From assembly GCA_030407315.1 (NCBI GenBank), contig JALQPE010003011.1, positions 1-64,000 of the forward strand: 64,000 bases of DNA, read 5' to 3'. The notes below the pieces were generated by a model, which had not been told where the DNA came from, did no database searches, and saw only the letters and a list, made by a program, of their open reading frames with translations. Origin of the DNA: Asparagopsis taxiformis. Its lineage: Eukaryota > Rhodophyta > Florideophyceae > Bonnemaisoniales > Bonnemaisoniaceae. The stretch's first letter is position 1. Each line of letters starts with the position of its first letter. This document shows, in pieces, positions 21,754-31,994 of the stretch. Both the position numbers and the translations under genes were made by a program.

Positions 21754-22131
21754 ATGCTCCATATTTCCTCTAAGTCCACTCCACCAGACAGTGTTGTCAA
21801 ACAATGCACGGTACTACCCGCAGACAATACAATTTGCTATCTACACTACTGTCTACAGATTTCCCCAGACAGTGCAGTAATACAGTACAATGTATTGTCT
21901 CAGACAGTAAAATGTACTGTCTGCACATACTGTCTGGCGGCAACACTTCCGGACTGTAAAATTTACTGTTCTGGACAGTAAATTTTACTGTTTTTGGTAC
22001 TGTCCAGATTTCGTGCCAGTTTACTGCTGCAGCAGTATTCTGAAATTTCCAGACAGTAAATTTTACTGTCTCCGCGCACTGTCTTGGCCAGACAGTAATT
22101 TTTACTGTCTCAGACAGTAAATTTACTGTCT
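21754..22131. repeat. CAGTA/TACTG palindrome array, right copy
   Basis: About ten short palindromes of the type GACAGTAAATTTTACTGTC, for example near 21971-21990, 22051-22070 and 22091-22131. They share the CAGTAAATTTTACTG core with the array at 2885-4045. The array ends sharply at about 22131, where CpG-rich retrotransposon sequence begins. Confidence 0.8.
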
Positions 22132-23122
22132 TTTTTCATTCCCAACACCGTAGTGTCGTGACCGTACGTGGTAAACCCCTTTCGGGTTTGCTCGTGCGTT
22201 TCGACTAGCCGGCGGGCTTTTCGCTTTCGCGCGTCATTCGTTATGCCCGCGTGGCAGGACACCGTTGTGTCGTTCCGTGGTTGCCGTACGTGGCTACCGT
22301 GTTCGGCGTCGTGCCTCACGGTGGCGATTCGGTTCGCCGCCCGTCGTCGCGGCCTCGTTGGCTCGTCGTTCGCACGCTTTACTCGCGCGCTTCGTGCGCT
22401 GAGACCCGTTGGTCTAATTCGTCGGCTAACGTGTAGCTGCGTTCCGCTTCGTGCGGGAAGTTTCGTAATGAGGCCGTTGCCATCTTCGTTGGGGACGCGT
22501 CCGTTCTACGTCGTTTCTCCGCCTTCCGGCGTCACGTTGCCGTTAGCTCGCGAGCTGTTGGCGTTGACCACGTTGGGCGATGCGACTCATTGTCAGCGGC
22601 TGTCCACGGGGACGTACGATGGCTCACGTGACATGCCAAAATTACGAAATTTTCGGGGCACGCGTATCCCGAGATTTGGCCGGATTAGCGCACTGTAATC
22701 GGCCCGATTTTTCGTACCGTGCGTCCATGGCCCGCTGGCCCTATCGTCATTTTTCGCGCGAAAAATCTGACGTGATGTCCGTCCGTGGCCCGTGATGTCG
22801 TCATCGTTGCCTGTGGGACGGACAACACTGTCGAGCCAGTCGTGGCTCTTCACATCATGTGAATCGTCCGCGGGTGGACTCGTCGTCCAATCTTTCGTTG
22901 GCGCTCGTGCCTCCACCAACGTATGGTGTCGAAAACGAAAAGAGCTACGGCTCTAGCACCCATCGCGCCCCCCCAACGCAAGGGTGGACGTCCCAGCCAC
23001 TCGTTGTGCTGTCGCTTCTCGTTCGTGCGGCTCGTCGTCTTCGTTTGTTGCATCGTGCAACGTCGCGTACGCGTGCGCTTAACCCGACGCTCTTGTGCGT
23101 TTTCGGGGGCCGTCATGGCCTT

Positions 23123-24310
23123 TCACGTTGTTGCTCGTCGCACGCGTGCAAAGTATCGAGAGACGCTCTCTTCAGATACGTTCCGGCGGGGCTCCCACGT
23201 AGGGTTACGATACCCGACCCACTTCACGAGGAAGTCTAGTGTGCCGTCATCGTTTACGCGATGGTTGAGTAGGTCGTCTACTACATACGCCGGACCGTCG
23301 CGGTTCTTGTCGAGGTCTGCCTCGGTACCGAGCCACGTGGCATCGTATGACTCCAGCGGGGGCGCATTCGCCGGCGTTGGCGCGTACGCAACGCGGTCCG
23401 AGTTGACACGTTCGACTACGTCTCCTCGTTGGATGACGAACGTTCGTACGTCGTTACGTAGTACGCGGAACGGTCCCAACGCGTGGTTTCCGAGCTTCGT
23501 GCCCTTTGTGGTCCCGTCCGTCGGGTCGATGAATACGTATTCTCCCGCGCGGATGTTTCGATTCGAGACACGGACTCGTTTGTCGAAATTACGTTTATAA
23601 CGTGCCTGCGCGGCCTTCAGCGTTCGATAAGCGTTGTCCATCGTTGTGGCGAGCTCACGAACGTAAGTGGCTCGCCCTCCCCCGTCGGGTAGTTCGCGGT
23701 TCGCTACCGACGTGTGTAGCGCCAACGGTGGCGGTGGATTCGTGAGAATCAAGTCGAAGGGCGTCGTGCCTGTGCTCGAATGCACATGCGTGTTGTACGC
23801 AAACGTTAACGCCGATGCGTATCGATCCCAGTCGTTCTGGTTTTCGTTCACGTAATTGCGCAGCATCGCCAGGATCGTCCTGTTGTAGCGCTCCACCTGC
23901 CCGTTCGTTTGGGGGTGGTACGTCGACGTAAAGACGTTCGTCACGCCGATTTCGTTGCAGACGCGCTGGAAAAACTTAGCAGCGAACTGCTTTCCGTTAT
24001 CGCTTATGAGCGTCCGTGGGGGTCCATACGAGAAGACCCACGCGTTGACGAACGCGCTCGCCACGTTGGCGGAATCGATATTTCGTAGAGGTACGACTCT
24101 AGTCAGCTTCGTGAAGCGGTCCGTTATCACGAGAATAAATCGGTTGCCACGCGTGGTCTTCGTAAGCGGACCTAGTATGTCGATACATAGGTCTCGAAAC
24201 GGCTCCGTAGCCGGAAATAAACGTAGCGGGTTCGTCCGTTTGCGAAGCTTCACGCGGTTCTTCGCACATCCGACGCAGTTTCGTACCGTTGCGTGGATGT
24301 CGGCGGCCAT
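23123..24310 (-). CDS. Element 1 integrase with chromodomain
   Basis: Ty3/Gypsy integrase, which joins cDNA ends to target DNA. The frame opens at PAMAADIHATVRNCVGCAKN, the second half of the HHCC zinc finger; its first half is in the preceding frame, separated by one TAG. The catalytic core shows DILGPLTKT, LISDNGKQF and TNGQVERYNR (the D,D,E residues). A GPY/F-like region follows, and the C-terminus is a chromodomain (FLVKWVGYRNPTWEPRRNV), which in chromoviruses targets integration to marked chromatin. The core looks catalytically complete. Confidence 0.85.
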   Translation of the reverse strand: MAADIHATVRNCVGCAKNRVKLRKRTNPLRLFPATEPFRDLCIDILGPLTKTTRGNRFILVITDRFTKLTRVVPLRNIDSANVASAFVNAWVFSYGPPRTLISDNGKQFAAKFFQRVCNEIGVTNVFTSTYHPQTNGQVERYNRTILAMLRNYVNENQNDWDRYASALTFAYNTHVHSSTGTTPFDLILTNPPPPLALHTSVANRELPDGGGRATYVRELATTMDNAYRTLKAAQARYKRNFDKRVRVSNRNIRAGEYVFIDPTDGTTKGTKLGNHALGPFRVLRNDVRTFVIQRGDVVERVNSDRVAYAPTPANAPPLESYDATWLGTEADLDKNRDGPAYVVDDLLNHRVNDDGTLDFLVKWVGYRNPTWEPRRNVSEESVSRYFARVRRATT

Positions 24311-24316
24311 CGCGGG

Positions 24317-27300
24317 CTAGTAGTACGTCCTCCGTAGGGTATAGTACATACGCGTTTGTCCGGGGTGTCCAGCGAGGACGTGGTGGTGCGTTAACTCCAG
24401 CAGCCGCGGCCGTAACGAAGCCGGCACAACGATTTTTGTACGTTCCTCATCGTGAGGGTTCCGGCGTCGAAGTAAGCCATCGTGGCCTTCGAAGAATGCA
24501 GCGTCCTGCGTGTCGGACTGTCGTGTCAGTATCGTTTGACAGAACGCGTCCTCGCGTTGAGCTTCGATAAGCTCGTCCCTCGTAATGGGGAGCTGAACGT
24601 CAGCTGGTGGCACGCGTGCCGAATCGTCTTCAGCAGCGCGCTGTTCGTCGAGGAAATCCGGTTCCTCGTCAAGAACGTCATCGAGCGACGCGTCGCGGTT
24701 GAACTCGAGGCCATCGTGGCCAGCCGTCGTGGCTGATGTTCGTTCATCACGAGTCTCGTTCGACGGGTCGTCGTGACCCCCGGCATTCGTCGCCTTTTTA
24801 CGTACGGACGTCGTTCGTCCTTGCCCATTTCGTGTGGGTTGCCGACGACTGCGAGTCGTCACGAGGACCGCGTCCCCGTACGATGGTACGTCATCGTCGA
24901 CGGGTCGACCGTCGTCATACGTAGATATCACACGTGATAAAGCGTCAGGTACCTGGTGCACGCGCCCAGGCCTGTACGTAACTTCGAAATCGAATTCGGC
25001 AACGCGTAGCCTCCATCGTAGTAGTCGTCCGGACGCGTCCGTTAACGTCATCAGCCAGCGTAAGGCTTCGTGGTCCGTACGTACGGTAAATCGTTGACCC
25101 TCTACGTAGGGTCGGAGCGACGTTATCGTCCAGACGACGGAGTAGCACTCGCGCTCGGTCGCCGAGTAACCGCGTTCGGTTTCGTTGAGGGTCTTCGACC
25201 AGTACCCAATCGGCACCCATTCGTTGGGCTTATCTTCGTTCTGCTGCTGGAGCAACGTAGCTCCCAGCTGATACGCCGACGCGTCGGTATCGATCATGAA
25301 CGGACGTCCCGCCTTCGGAAGGTGCAATACTGGTGGCGACATCAGCATTGTCTTCAACGTTTCGAACGCATTCGTTTGCGCGTCCGTTGGGTTCGTCCAA
25401 TCGGGGGAAGCGTCCTTCTTCAACATCGTGTTGAGTGGCCGAGCGATCTCGGCATACGCCTTTACGAAACGGCGGTAAACGTTGGCCGCGCCCAAAAACG
25501 ATCGACATTGCGTCTTGTCTCGCGGGAACGTAGCCGTACGAAAGGCTTCCTTGTTCCGTGCTGCGACGTGCAGCTTCCCTGGTGTAATCACGTGCCCCAG
25601 GTAGTCAACTAGTGGTTGAAAGAACGAGCACTTCGTGAGCTTTAACGTTACTCCTTCTGCGCGTAGCAGGGAAAGCACCTGGCCAACGTGACCCAGGTGA
25701 GACTCGAGGTCTTTCGAAAAGACGATTACGTCGTCTAAGTAAACAAGGCACGATTGCCAACGTACTCCGGAGAGGATTATGTCCAACGTCCGCTGAAACG
25801 TAGCGGGGGCATTTCGTAGCCCGAATGGCATTCGCACGTAGCGATACGTTCCCATGAAAGACGTAAACGTTGTCTTATCACGGTCCTCGGCGGAGACGGG
25901 CACTTGCCAGTAACCGGCGTTACAATCGAGTGTCGTGAAGATGGCGGCGTCGCCAAGCGAATCGAGGCAATCTTCCATACGAGGAAGCGGGTACGAATCA
26001 GCGATCGTTTTCGCGTTCAGACGCCTGTAGTCGACACAGAAACGTAAGGATCCGTCCTTCTTCGGCACCAACACGATTGGTGACGCCCATTCGCTGGACG
26101 CGGGTTCGATAACCCCTTCGTTGAGCATCTTCGTGATCTGCTCCTCGGCTATCGTACGTAGAGCCGGACCCTGACGATAGGGCATTGAACGTATGGGCCG
26201 CGTGCCCGGTTCGAGTTCGATTCGATGCTCTGTAGCATTGATTTTGCCGAGGCGTCCGCTCGTCCACATTGACGAATGTGTGGCTAGCATCTCGTTGATA
26301 CTTTTTCGTAAATCCTCGTCGTCGAGGTGCGACAAATCGATTGTTGACTGCCAATTCGTGGCGGGGTCGTTCCCCTTTTCGTTGAGCAACGGGTCTGGCG
26401 TTTCGTCGCCCAATTCATTCGTATTTGTCCGCGTCGTAGCGTCGACTAGCGGTAGGTTCAAAACCTTCGCGAGGGCTTCGCCGCCCTCACGCCTGAGTGG
26501 GACGATTCCCAACGGGGAGCGTACCGCGTACGCAATCGTCGCGCCTTTCGGCAATTCGCGGTCCTTCTTCGTGAAGTTCGACACGATAATAGAGAACGTC
26601 TCTCTCGGTCCTACGTCGACCACTCCGTTGGCTATGCGCAGCCCATGCGGGAATTGCACCGACGCTTTCGGTTCGAGGAACACGAGTCCGGTCGCATCCG
26701 TCGTCACGTTGACGGTCCGTTGCGACATCGCCGGTACACGCGTGTACTTCGTCAAGCGGACCGAGAACGTTCGGCTCGGCCTATTCGAGGCCGCGTTACG
26801 CTCGCGGCGTTTCGGGAGTTCCACGTTTGGATTCGTCTCTTCCCCCTCCTCGTACGGGGTCGTCGTATCACCCTCCGCGATAATGGGTATCGTATCTCCT
26901 CGATGGAGTTCGATTGTCTGCGCTCGACAGCATATGGCATCGACATGCTTCGACATGAACGATGTACCCATTATGACGGGAACAGCCAGCGTGTTGGCTA
27001 CGAAGAATTTTACGCGGAACAGCGAGTTCCCCAACCTGACGCGAAGCAGGATGACGCCCTCGATAGGCAAACGTCGCCCGTTGGCGTCTCCGAGCTTCGG
27101 TAGCTCTTCGTCACGTAGACAGCGGTCAACCCAGTCGTAGGGTAGTAAACTTGTTCGTATCAAGTTGTAGCCGCTGCACGTATCCATCGCGATGGTAATC
27201 GCCCTCATCACGTTGAGGTCTAGTCGTATCGTTCCGGACACGATATAATGCTTCGAAGCAAGTACGCACGTGTGCCCGTCGAGAACCAACGGTTCGGTCC

Positions 27301-27724
27301 TGACCGGCGCGCAGTCTACGTCTTCGTTAGCGGTTCGTCGCTTCACCGCATGAGCCCGTATGGCTTCTTTTGCGTCGACACGCTTCGTATGAGCCGCGTG
27401 CTTGGCTTTCTCGCGTCCGGAAGCGTCGTGCTTCCGGGTAGCGCGTCTCGCTCGTCTGCGAGACTTCCTCTTCGTGTGAGGTTCGTTCGTCCCGTCGGAC
27501 TTCGTGTCTCTCCCCACGTCGGGTATCGTTTGACTCGAGTTGGCCTTCGCGGCCGTGAGTTTTTCGTAACTCTCGTTCGTCGGTGAGCCTGCGGAGGACC
27601 AATCATCGACGTCGGTCGTCCCCCTTTCACGTAAGGGTTCAGGCGATGTGGGTGGCTCGTGACCTACATCGCCTGGTCGTTTTCCGGTGCGAGGCCGTTC
27701 GACAGGTCGTCGTCGTAAGCCCAA
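24317..27724 (-). CDS. Element 1 polyprotein: protease, RT, RNase H
   Basis: 1135 residues. The aspartic protease site reads IAMDTCSGYNLI, with Cys where DTGSG is usual, so protease activity is doubtful. RT motifs: FCVDYRRLNAKTI, FTTLDCNAGYWQV and YLDDVIVF. RNase H: FMIDTDASAYQLGATLLQQ and VRTDHEALRWL. The frame ends inside the integrase zinc finger (HHHVLAGHPGQTRMYY) at a TAG that replaces the Trp of the usual YYWP; elements 2 and 3 both have TGG there. The nonsense change would separate integrase unless read through. Pol is in the -1 frame relative to gag, overlapping it by about 60 bases. Confidence 0.85.
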   Translation of the reverse strand: MGLRRRPVERPRTGKRPGDVGHEPPTSPEPLRERGTTDVDDWSSAGSPTNESYEKLTAAKANSSQTIPDVGRDTKSDGTNEPHTKRKSRRRARRATRKHDASGREKAKHAAHTKRVDAKEAIRAHAVKRRTANEDVDCAPVRTEPLVLDGHTCVLASKHYIVSGTIRLDLNVMRAITIAMDTCSGYNLIRTSLLPYDWVDRCLRDEELPKLGDANGRRLPIEGVILLRVRLGNSLFRVKFFVANTLAVPVIMGTSFMSKHVDAICCRAQTIELHRGDTIPIIAEGDTTTPYEEGEETNPNVELPKRRERNAASNRPSRTFSVRLTKYTRVPAMSQRTVNVTTDATGLVFLEPKASVQFPHGLRIANGVVDVGPRETFSIIVSNFTKKDRELPKGATIAYAVRSPLGIVPLRREGGEALAKVLNLPLVDATTRTNTNELGDETPDPLLNEKGNDPATNWQSTIDLSHLDDEDLRKSINEMLATHSSMWTSGRLGKINATEHRIELEPGTRPIRSMPYRQGPALRTIAEEQITKMLNEGVIEPASSEWASPIVLVPKKDGSLRFCVDYRRLNAKTIADSYPLPRMEDCLDSLGDAAIFTTLDCNAGYWQVPVSAEDRDKTTFTSFMGTYRYVRMPFGLRNAPATFQRTLDIILSGVRWQSCLVYLDDVIVFSKDLESHLGHVGQVLSLLRAEGVTLKLTKCSFFQPLVDYLGHVITPGKLHVAARNKEAFRTATFPRDKTQCRSFLGAANVYRRFVKAYAEIARPLNTMLKKDASPDWTNPTDAQTNAFETLKTMLMSPPVLHLPKAGRPFMIDTDASAYQLGATLLQQQNEDKPNEWVPIGYWSKTLNETERGYSATERECYSVVWTITSLRPYVEGQRFTVRTDHEALRWLMTLTDASGRLLRWRLRVAEFDFEVTYRPGRVHQVPDALSRVISTYDDGRPVDDDVPSYGDAVLVTTRSRRQPTRNGQGRTTSVRKKATNAGGHDDPSNETRDERTSATTAGHDGLEFNRDASLDDVLDEEPDFLDEQRAAEDDSARVPPADVQLPITRDELIEAQREDAFCQTILTRQSDTQDAAFFEGHDGLLRRRNPHDEERTKIVVPASLRPRLLELTHHHVLAGHPGQTRMYYTLRRTYY

Positions 27725-28368
27725 GAAGCTCGTTCGTCATTGTGACTCGTTTCCACCTCGAGTGGTGTTTCGTCAGCGGAAGTCGTCACGTAGACTCCGC
27801 TGCGGCCATTACGTTGGCCATTTCGTTCGTTCGCGCACGGGCGAGGATCACGTCGATCATTACGAAAGTCGCCGCGGCGCTTGTCGAAGGGCCTTCCCCC
27901 GTCACGATTGGGGTTTCGGAGTATCGTAGGCGGCGTGCCATACCTCCGCGAGTTCACGTTCCCTCGCTCACCAGGTCGTTCCTGATTTCGTTTGGCCATT
28001 CGTTGGCGGAAGTACTCAGCCTGCGTGGGTTGCTCTTCACGTGGAAGAGGTAGTACTTGTACGCGAAAAAGATCCGTTGATCTGGCGTCAGACGCGGACA
28101 CGTAAACGTCGAGTGGCCATCTTCGCGGCATGACCAACATGACAGGGTCCAGTAATCATTCGGGATTACGGAGTGCGCTAACTGCGTCTGCTCGCTCGTG
28201 AGCTTCGGCACGCCCTCGCATGGACGGTTCAATCGAGCTTCGAGCTCGTCCGGCTTTTCGTTTGCCGTTTTCGTATCGTTAGGCGGCGGCCCATTCGTGA
28301 AGAGTATCGCCTCTAGATTCTCGGCAACGTGAGCCGCAACGAGCGATACGTCGTCATCTATGTAGCAG
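27664..28368 (-). pseudogene. Element 1 gag C-terminal part
   Basis: Gag, the capsid/nucleocapsid protein. The zinc knuckle CWSCREDGHSTFTC fits CX2CX4HX4C. The frame must change by -1 near 28040 to pass from FFAYKYYLFHVK to the basic tail (YFRQRMAKRNQERPGERG). The N-terminal part is absent here: the sequence switches at about 28369 to the CTGGTT-rich repeat. Its counterpart lies at 45905-47741. Confidence 0.7.
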
Positions 28369-28870
28369 CACAGCATGAGCAAAAATGGCTATTTTTCCAG
28401 CCCAGATTTTAGTTCGTACAGTGGTGAAAAACCAGGCCACGTCGCTGGTTAAATCGATCCCCAACCTCTGGATAAGCGCCATCTAATATTTAAGTAAATT
28501 TGCTGGTGAAATTCCAGTGCTTGTACAGTACGAGTGGCCTGGTTGAAAACCAGTGGTTTGGATGGTTTGGCCAGGGGGTACTGGTTTGCACCAGGCCACG
28601 GCGGTGGGTCGGACAGTGGTTATGATCCAGCGTACTGTGCTGGTTAATTTCAGGAGGTGATCTGGATTTTGACCAGCCAATGAAGTGGAGTATACCAGTT
28701 TTGGTGATGGAATATGGCCAGAGGGTAGGCTGGTTGTTGGCACAGTGAGTGCTGGTTGAAAACCAGCACATCAGCTGGTTGAAACCAGCCTACCCACTGG
28801 ATTTCAACCAGACCCGACACTGGTTTGAAGCAGTCGAAAGACTGGAATAATTCCATAGTCTGAAGTAGAT
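28369..28870. repeat. CTGGTT/AACCAG palindrome array, left
   Basis: Dense CTGGTT and AACCAG in both orientations, for instance GCTGGTTGAAAACCAGC near 28751-28767, then CAGCTGGTTGAAACCAGCC. No coding capacity. The partner array is 34225-34651. Confidence 0.75.
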
Positions 28871-29753
28871 TCTACCAATGTATACACAGGTTTTTTCCAT
28901 CATATTGTATGGATTTTTGTTGTAGTGTAATGGATGCAAACCAGCAGTATAGATGGATTGTAGTACTGATTTGACTGGTAAAGTACTATCAAAGAAGGTG
29001 GTTGAAGGGCTGGAAGGATGGGAAATTTACCACCGGACGGGATGGAATGGATAGGGTGGGACGCTGACTTTCGGCTGTTGGGAAACGCCACTATTCTAAT
29101 CATAGGATCTATAGGATGGGAAGTGTAGGACTGGTAAGAACTGAACATATGACAGATTGGTCATGTCGACCAGAATTACATCTTCTTCCTGGTAGGGAAG
29201 GGGACTGCAAGTTTATTCTGAAGAGCGCTGAATTAAAGTATTGATAGTACTACCATTTCTACTCTACAAAACTGCTATCTATGTACTGTGAGCTGTAGAA
29301 AATTAAAGCCTATTTCCTATTTCGGAGTAGAGTAGAGACGAAATGAAGTATGGAGATGATGAATAGAGGAAAAAGTTAGAAATTGAAATGAACCCATAGC
29401 GGTTGAAGAGAAGGTGAAAATACGTACCGAAAGGGGAGCGGGAGGGGAGAATGAGAAGAAAGAACCGAATTATGGGAGAGAGAAAGTCTGTTAGTATTTG
29501 TTGCAGCGTCTTGGTCAGAGTAGAGATGGAGAACTTACATGGTTACATGGGAAGGGGGAGGGAATTGAGAAAGCAGAAGGAGATCCTCAATAGGGGAAAA
29601 ACCTGGGTGATAACGAGAGAGAGTGACGAGAAGAGTGGAAAAGAGTGACGGTAGGCGCTTAAATTTCGACAGAAGGTGCCCGTGGCGGTCAGAAACGACG
29701 CTTGGCACGACGCTTGGCGAAACTAAAGCGCGCACTTTTTTCTATTTCAAAAA
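28871..29753. other. Non-coding stretch, nothing recognised
   Basis: Purine-rich, AT-moderate DNA with no supported gene, RNA or clear repeat. Confidence 0.4.
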
Positions 29754-31023
29754 ATGGCGGACAATTGTGCCGGCACAATTGTCCGCCATGTGCGGCCGCA
29801 CTGCAAATGAAGACGTCCAAGATGGTCACAAATCTTACAGCGCACCATGCGCCGTGAGTACAGTAAAAGAACAAAGATGTTCAGAGAATGAGAATGAAAT
29901 CAGAAGGATGAAGTCGAAAGAACGCGGTATGGAATATGCATATTCCATACTTGTACATCCCTCTTTACACATGTGTAAAGAGGGATGTACAAGTAGTGGT
30001 TAAAAATCACAAAAAGATATTAGAGTGTAAGTACGTATAGATGGAACGAGTTATTATCAGGGAGCAGAGCAGAAAAGATTTTCACGTAAAGATTTAATGT
30101 TTTGATGTTGTGTGAGGTGGGAAAGTAGAGAAGGGCACATATATTGTTAGCAATATATAAATTTATATGAACAATATTGTACCGAGTAGTAATAGAAAGC
30201 TAGCCTGCCCTCGAAGGGTGTCTATTTCCTCTAGTGGTGATAGAAAAAGGTCCGCCATCGAGGAAAGATGGACGACCATGTGTCATAGAACGAGTAGAAA
30301 GTTGACGGAGCATATATGCTCTCACCCACAACTGTACTCCTGAACTATAGTTCAGGAGTACAGTTGTGGATGAGACAGACCTTTCAAACACCAGCGGTAA
30401 GAGGCCGAAACCAGCTTCCCATGAGCTTCTGTACCTCGCATTCTCCAGATTCATACTTTGAGACAGGATAGACTAGCGCACATGGATGTAGAGGATATGA
30501 AACGGTATCGGAAGCAGTAGTCTGATCGGTTCTCTGTTCCCGAAGAAATACTTCCAGGACTATCCAGAGTGTAGGATAAGATGACATGGAAAGAACACGA
30601 GTCGATCAACTCCTGTTCTTTCCATGTCTTCGAAGACAGAAACCGGTAGCACGCCTGAAGGACAGAACCCTTTGTGACCTCCTCGGGTTTAAAGCAATCA
30701 CGGAAAGCAGAAGTACGGGAGGTGCCGGATGTTTAACCATCCGGTACCTCCAGTACCAATTGGTCAGAAGAGGTCCACCGGACGCCTTTGGCGAGATACC
30801 CGAGAATATTCTCAGGCAAATCTACTTCTCATCCATATGGATGAGAAGCTACTCACTACTAGTAGTTTTGCTTGCACATACGTAAACAGCTGTAGAACTG
30901 GAGAGCTTCACCGTCACCCACGAGTAGTGGTTGTATAGGGAGAAGAAGCCCGGGTGGAAGGATGTGCAAAGATGGTTGAGAAATGGGTCAACGATAATGC
31001 ACCATTGTGCACTATCGTTGACC
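29754..31023. repeat. Series of unrelated perfect or near-perfect palindromes
   Basis: At least seven: 29754-29789 (36 bp perfect, centre GTGCCGGCAC); 29927-29950 (24 bp perfect) overlapping 29948-29995 (48 bp perfect, centre ACACATGTGT); 30326-30369 (44 bp perfect); 30583-30628 (15-bp stems, 16-base loop); 30718-30751 (one mismatch); 30825-30848 (24 bp perfect); 30986-31023 (38 bp, one mismatch). Smaller ones fall at 30626-30637, 30802-30813 and 30855-30866. Each has its own sequence, so this is not one repeated unit. Confidence 0.85.
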
Positions 31024-31154
31024 TACTTCACTAGAAAACCAAGATACCATATTGGATACTGGTTTACTCGAGACACATGCTCGTCCAGGAAGACGAAGAG
31101 AGGGGCAATACTCCGTTCGGAACCTCCTGACGTCGTTTTTTCCTACTCGACTTA

Positions 31155-31867
31155 GTCGAGCAAAACTCAATCTGGGTAGTAAACTAGTCCAGATTGAGTT
31201 TTGCTCGACCAGTTCCAGTATGCCAAATATTTGGCCCCTCTGCAGATTTCGCTCTAGTCTACGAATATGCTGGTAATTACAATGTAATTGAAGTAATTGT
31301 AATTACATTTTTTGGACCACACGAGATTCTCGAGACCGACTCGCTGGCGAGATAATTACTTTCCGTAATTAGTAGTTGAAATTGACACTCATTGCAATAC
31401 TTCAATTACAATGTAATTACCACCATATTCAGAAACTAGAGCAAATTCCATGGGAGGGTCAAAAAATTTGTCATACCGGAATTGGTCGAGCAAAACTCAA
31501 TCCGGCCTAGTCCGTTTCCCGGATTGAGTTTTGCTCGACCAATTCCGGTATGACAAATTGTTTGACCCCCCTGTAGATTTCACTCTAGTTTCCAAATATG
31601 GTGGTAATTACATTGTAATTGAACGAATTGCAATTGAGTGTCAACTTCAACTACTAATTACGGAAAGTAATTATCTCGCCAGCGAGTCGGTCTCGAGAAT
31701 CTAGTATGCTCCAAAAAATGTAATTACAATTACTTCAATTACATTGTAATTACCAGCATATTCGTAAACTAGAGTGAAATCTGCAGGGGCGTCAAAAATT
31801 TGTCATAAGGGAATTAGTCGAGCAAAACTCAATCTGGAAAGCAAGCAACGCCGGATTGAGTATTGCC
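31155..31867. repeat. 713-bp foldback (nested inverted repeat)
   Basis: Two long arms mirror each other about 31512. The motif GTCGAGCAAAACTCAATC(T/C)GG or its complement appears at 31155, 31189, 31485, 31519 and 31817, forming a hairpin at the centre and at the left edge and a weaker, mutated one at the right edge (31817-31867). The arms also share GTAATTACAATGTAATTGAA and CGAGACCGACTCGCTGGCGA. The arms have diverged by point changes, so it is not brand new. It may be a non-autonomous foldback transposon. Confidence 0.85.
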
Positions 31868-31994
31868 AAACTAGTCTTTGGGCTGTAACGTCCATCCATA
31901 GTCACCCACAACATGTCTACTAGTCCTCCAGCCTCACCCGCTTTGGATGCGACGCCTATGCTCTTTGCCCCTCTCCACACCATACAATTCCCTC

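Larger units (their letters stand above)
22132..28368 (-). mobile_element. Chromovirus element 1, 3' part (truncated)
   Basis: The 3' half of a Ty3/Gypsy element on the - strand: end of gag, protease, reverse transcriptase, RNase H, integrase, chromodomain. The left end stops at the palindrome array with no LTR. The right end stops inside gag. The missing gag N-terminus, with the same ACG/CGT-rich codon use and matching frame content, lies at 45905-47741, so 28369-45904 appears to be inserted DNA. Bases 22132-23122, after the integrase stop, hold no supported gene. Confidence 0.75.

Noticed and set aside
22168..22698. A + strand gene downstream of element 1 integrase, equivalent to the accessory genes
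   Set aside because: Its Arg/Cys/Ser-rich translation has no coiled coil and none of the shared segments; it looks like a chance frame in CpG-rich DNA.
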